This document shows, piece after piece, positions 62,799 to 64,000 of a stretch of DNA of 64,000 nucleotides. Position 1 is the first letter of the stretch; each line of letters opens with the position of its first letter. The notes beneath the pieces were generated by a model. That model made no database searches, was not told the origin of the DNA, and saw only the letters and a list, made by a program, of their open reading frames with translations. The translations under genes and the position numbers were made by a program. Origin of the DNA: Synchiropus splendidus (lineage: Eukaryota; Chordata; Actinopteri; Syngnathiformes; Callionymidae); NCBI RefSeq assembly GCF_027744825.2, contig NC_071334.1, positions 33,573,937 through 33,637,936 of the forward strand, given 5' to 3'.

Positions 62799-63863
62799 AC
62801 AGCATATTAAAAACTAAACCAATGAAAACAAGGACACACAGTTCACTTCACATAATTTAATTTTGTGTATTTAAATCTACCAACACAATTTTATGAATGT
62901 GGACCTGCTTTTTAGTGAGGAATTATGGGATTATGCTTTTTCAATGATGAGCGAATGTTCTCTACTGTCAGTGGTGTCAGGAGTAGAATACTGACTGCGA
63001 GGGATCAGAGGTATAAGGGTTTAAAACTAAACGGTTCTCTTGGATCGCTGATAGCAATTCTCGACCTCCTCTTTGGGGATTTCCCATCAGGGGATCCATA
63101 GTCGCATCTACGCTCATTTACCACATACATGGACCTCACGGGTAGTCTCCACCATTCCAACAAGCTCTCCTTCCCTTCTGGCCTTCCCTTTTCATTTGAG
63201 ACTTTAATCTAAAGACAAACAAATGTGGCGTCAAACATTTTCAGATTCGATTTTGAGTTATAAATAGTTTCAGAAGTAGCTCCTCGGTGATGTAAACAAG
63301 CTGAGTACTTTGTTGCGATGAAAGAAAATGGGAGATAACTATAATATAAGTACAAAGATGCTGAAAAGTTGGCTTTGGAGGAGGTCCCTGTTACCAAAAC
63401 TAACAAAGTGTTAAAAAATAAACCGTGGAATAACTGAAACAATCGATTTTATTGTAGCGCTGCATTGAATGCCTCACGCCTTTCCTACTGGTCCATGAAC
63501 GCATCACCAGCTGCTCTGTGAGCTGATTGGCTGCGGTTGCTATGGGGGCCACCCTGGTCGCCATGACGACGTGTCTTAAGGAGGGATTTGTTCAATCACA
63601 GTTTCAGACTTTCGCAGCGTCGTCCTCCGAACGTCTGCGTGCGGACATGCGAGCAGGGAAGAATACGTATGTGAGAGGGGACATAAGTTACTGAACCGCG
63701 CAGGCGACAGAAAAGCAGCGAGAAGACGCGCATGGGAAACGAAGAGGGAAGTTTTCTCACTTCTAAGTTGCCCCTGTAGTCGGCTACGAGCTAACGGAGT
63801 TGCTAATAGTTTGAAAAGTTTCCCGAGCGAGCTGGGCTGCTTGTCCCGGACTGAGACGGACTC

Positions 63864-63960
63864 ATGACGGTGGAAGGAGTGCGGCATTCCCAGATCCTTT
63901 CCGCCCTCTTTAGGTCGACGGACGAGTCCGAGTCGCTGGGCACAGCTGAGTTTATTAAAG
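63864..63960 (+). CDS. First coding exon of an unidentified gene (partial)
   Basis: An ATG at 63864 opens 32 codons (MTVEGVRHSQILSALFRSTD..., ending GTAEFIK plus one base) up to a donor GTAAAA at 63961. The upstream 250 bases are G/C-rich with CpGs, as expected of a promoter and 5' untranslated region. The predicted peptide is acidic in its second half and has no signal peptide. I do not recognise the protein; it does not look like CDC14A, which follows RTCA in human. The rest of the gene lies outside the window. Confidence 0.5.
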
Positions 63961-64000
63961 GTAAAACTTTGAAAAGTTCTTCATTCAGCAGGCGGTGACA

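Larger units (their letters stand above)
60251..63863. other. Right intergenic region
   Basis: After the rtca signal at 60349 the sequence is mostly AT-rich. A G/C-richer block at about 60620-61160 has minus-strand frames of 78-93 codons without known motifs. A CT microsatellite lies at 62778-62798. From about 63590 the base composition turns G/C-rich with CpGs, which suits a promoter for the exon at 63864. Confidence 0.5.

Noticed and set aside
63576..63887. 103-codon minus-strand frame over the right-edge promoter
   Set aside because: It lies antisense to the CpG-rich leader and first exon at 63864; G/C-rich DNA favours such chance frames.

Overview
The window is vertebrate, almost certainly teleost, nuclear DNA. 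Genes are split into many short GT-AG exons, non-LTR retrotransposons and MITEs of types familiar from fish lie between and inside them, and there are no prokaryotic-style operons. I assembled the exons by hand from splice sites and reading-frame continuity. All six complete gene models keep frame through every junction and end on a stop codon.

Layout: 1-2.29 kb, no gene recognised. 2.3-12.3 kb (-), paralemmin-1 (palm), ending in a CaaX prenylation box. 12.9-32.4 kb (-), a MAP1-family microtubule-associated protein, best matched to MAP1S (1324 aa). 32.4-32.9 kb, a 532 bp divergent promoter. 32.9-37.3 kb (+), trmt13, a tRNA 2'-O-methyltransferase. 39.8-43.6 kb (-), lrrc39, tail-to-tail with trmt13. 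43.8-45.2 kb (-), a decayed L2/CR1-like LINE. 48.0-53.0 kb (-), dbt, the E2 core of branched-chain 2-oxoacid dehydrogenase. 54.7-60.4 kb (+), rtca, RNA 3'-phosphate cyclase, with an RTE-type LINE remnant in intron 2. 60.4-63.8 kb, no confident gene. 63.86-63.96 kb (+), the first coding exon of a gene that runs off the window and that I do not recognise.

The order trmt13-lrrc39-dbt-rtca matches the human 1p21 order, while PALM and MAP1S lie on human 19p13. The window therefore joins two blocks at the map1s/trmt13 divergent promoter. The genes do not form one pathway: they cover membrane-cytoskeleton shape (palm), microtubules (map1s), tRNA modification (trmt13), muscle sarcomere (lrrc39), branched-chain amino acid catabolism (dbt) and RNA end processing (rtca).

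I found no new defence system, CRISPR array, tRNA or rRNA. The most interesting signals are the LINE that stops next to the rtca exon 3 splice acceptor, a MITE with 22-bp perfect inverted ends and a third internal copy of the arm, two adjacent perfect hairpins in a map1s intron, a roughly 0.5 kb polypurine tract in trmt13, and the unassigned exon at the right edge.
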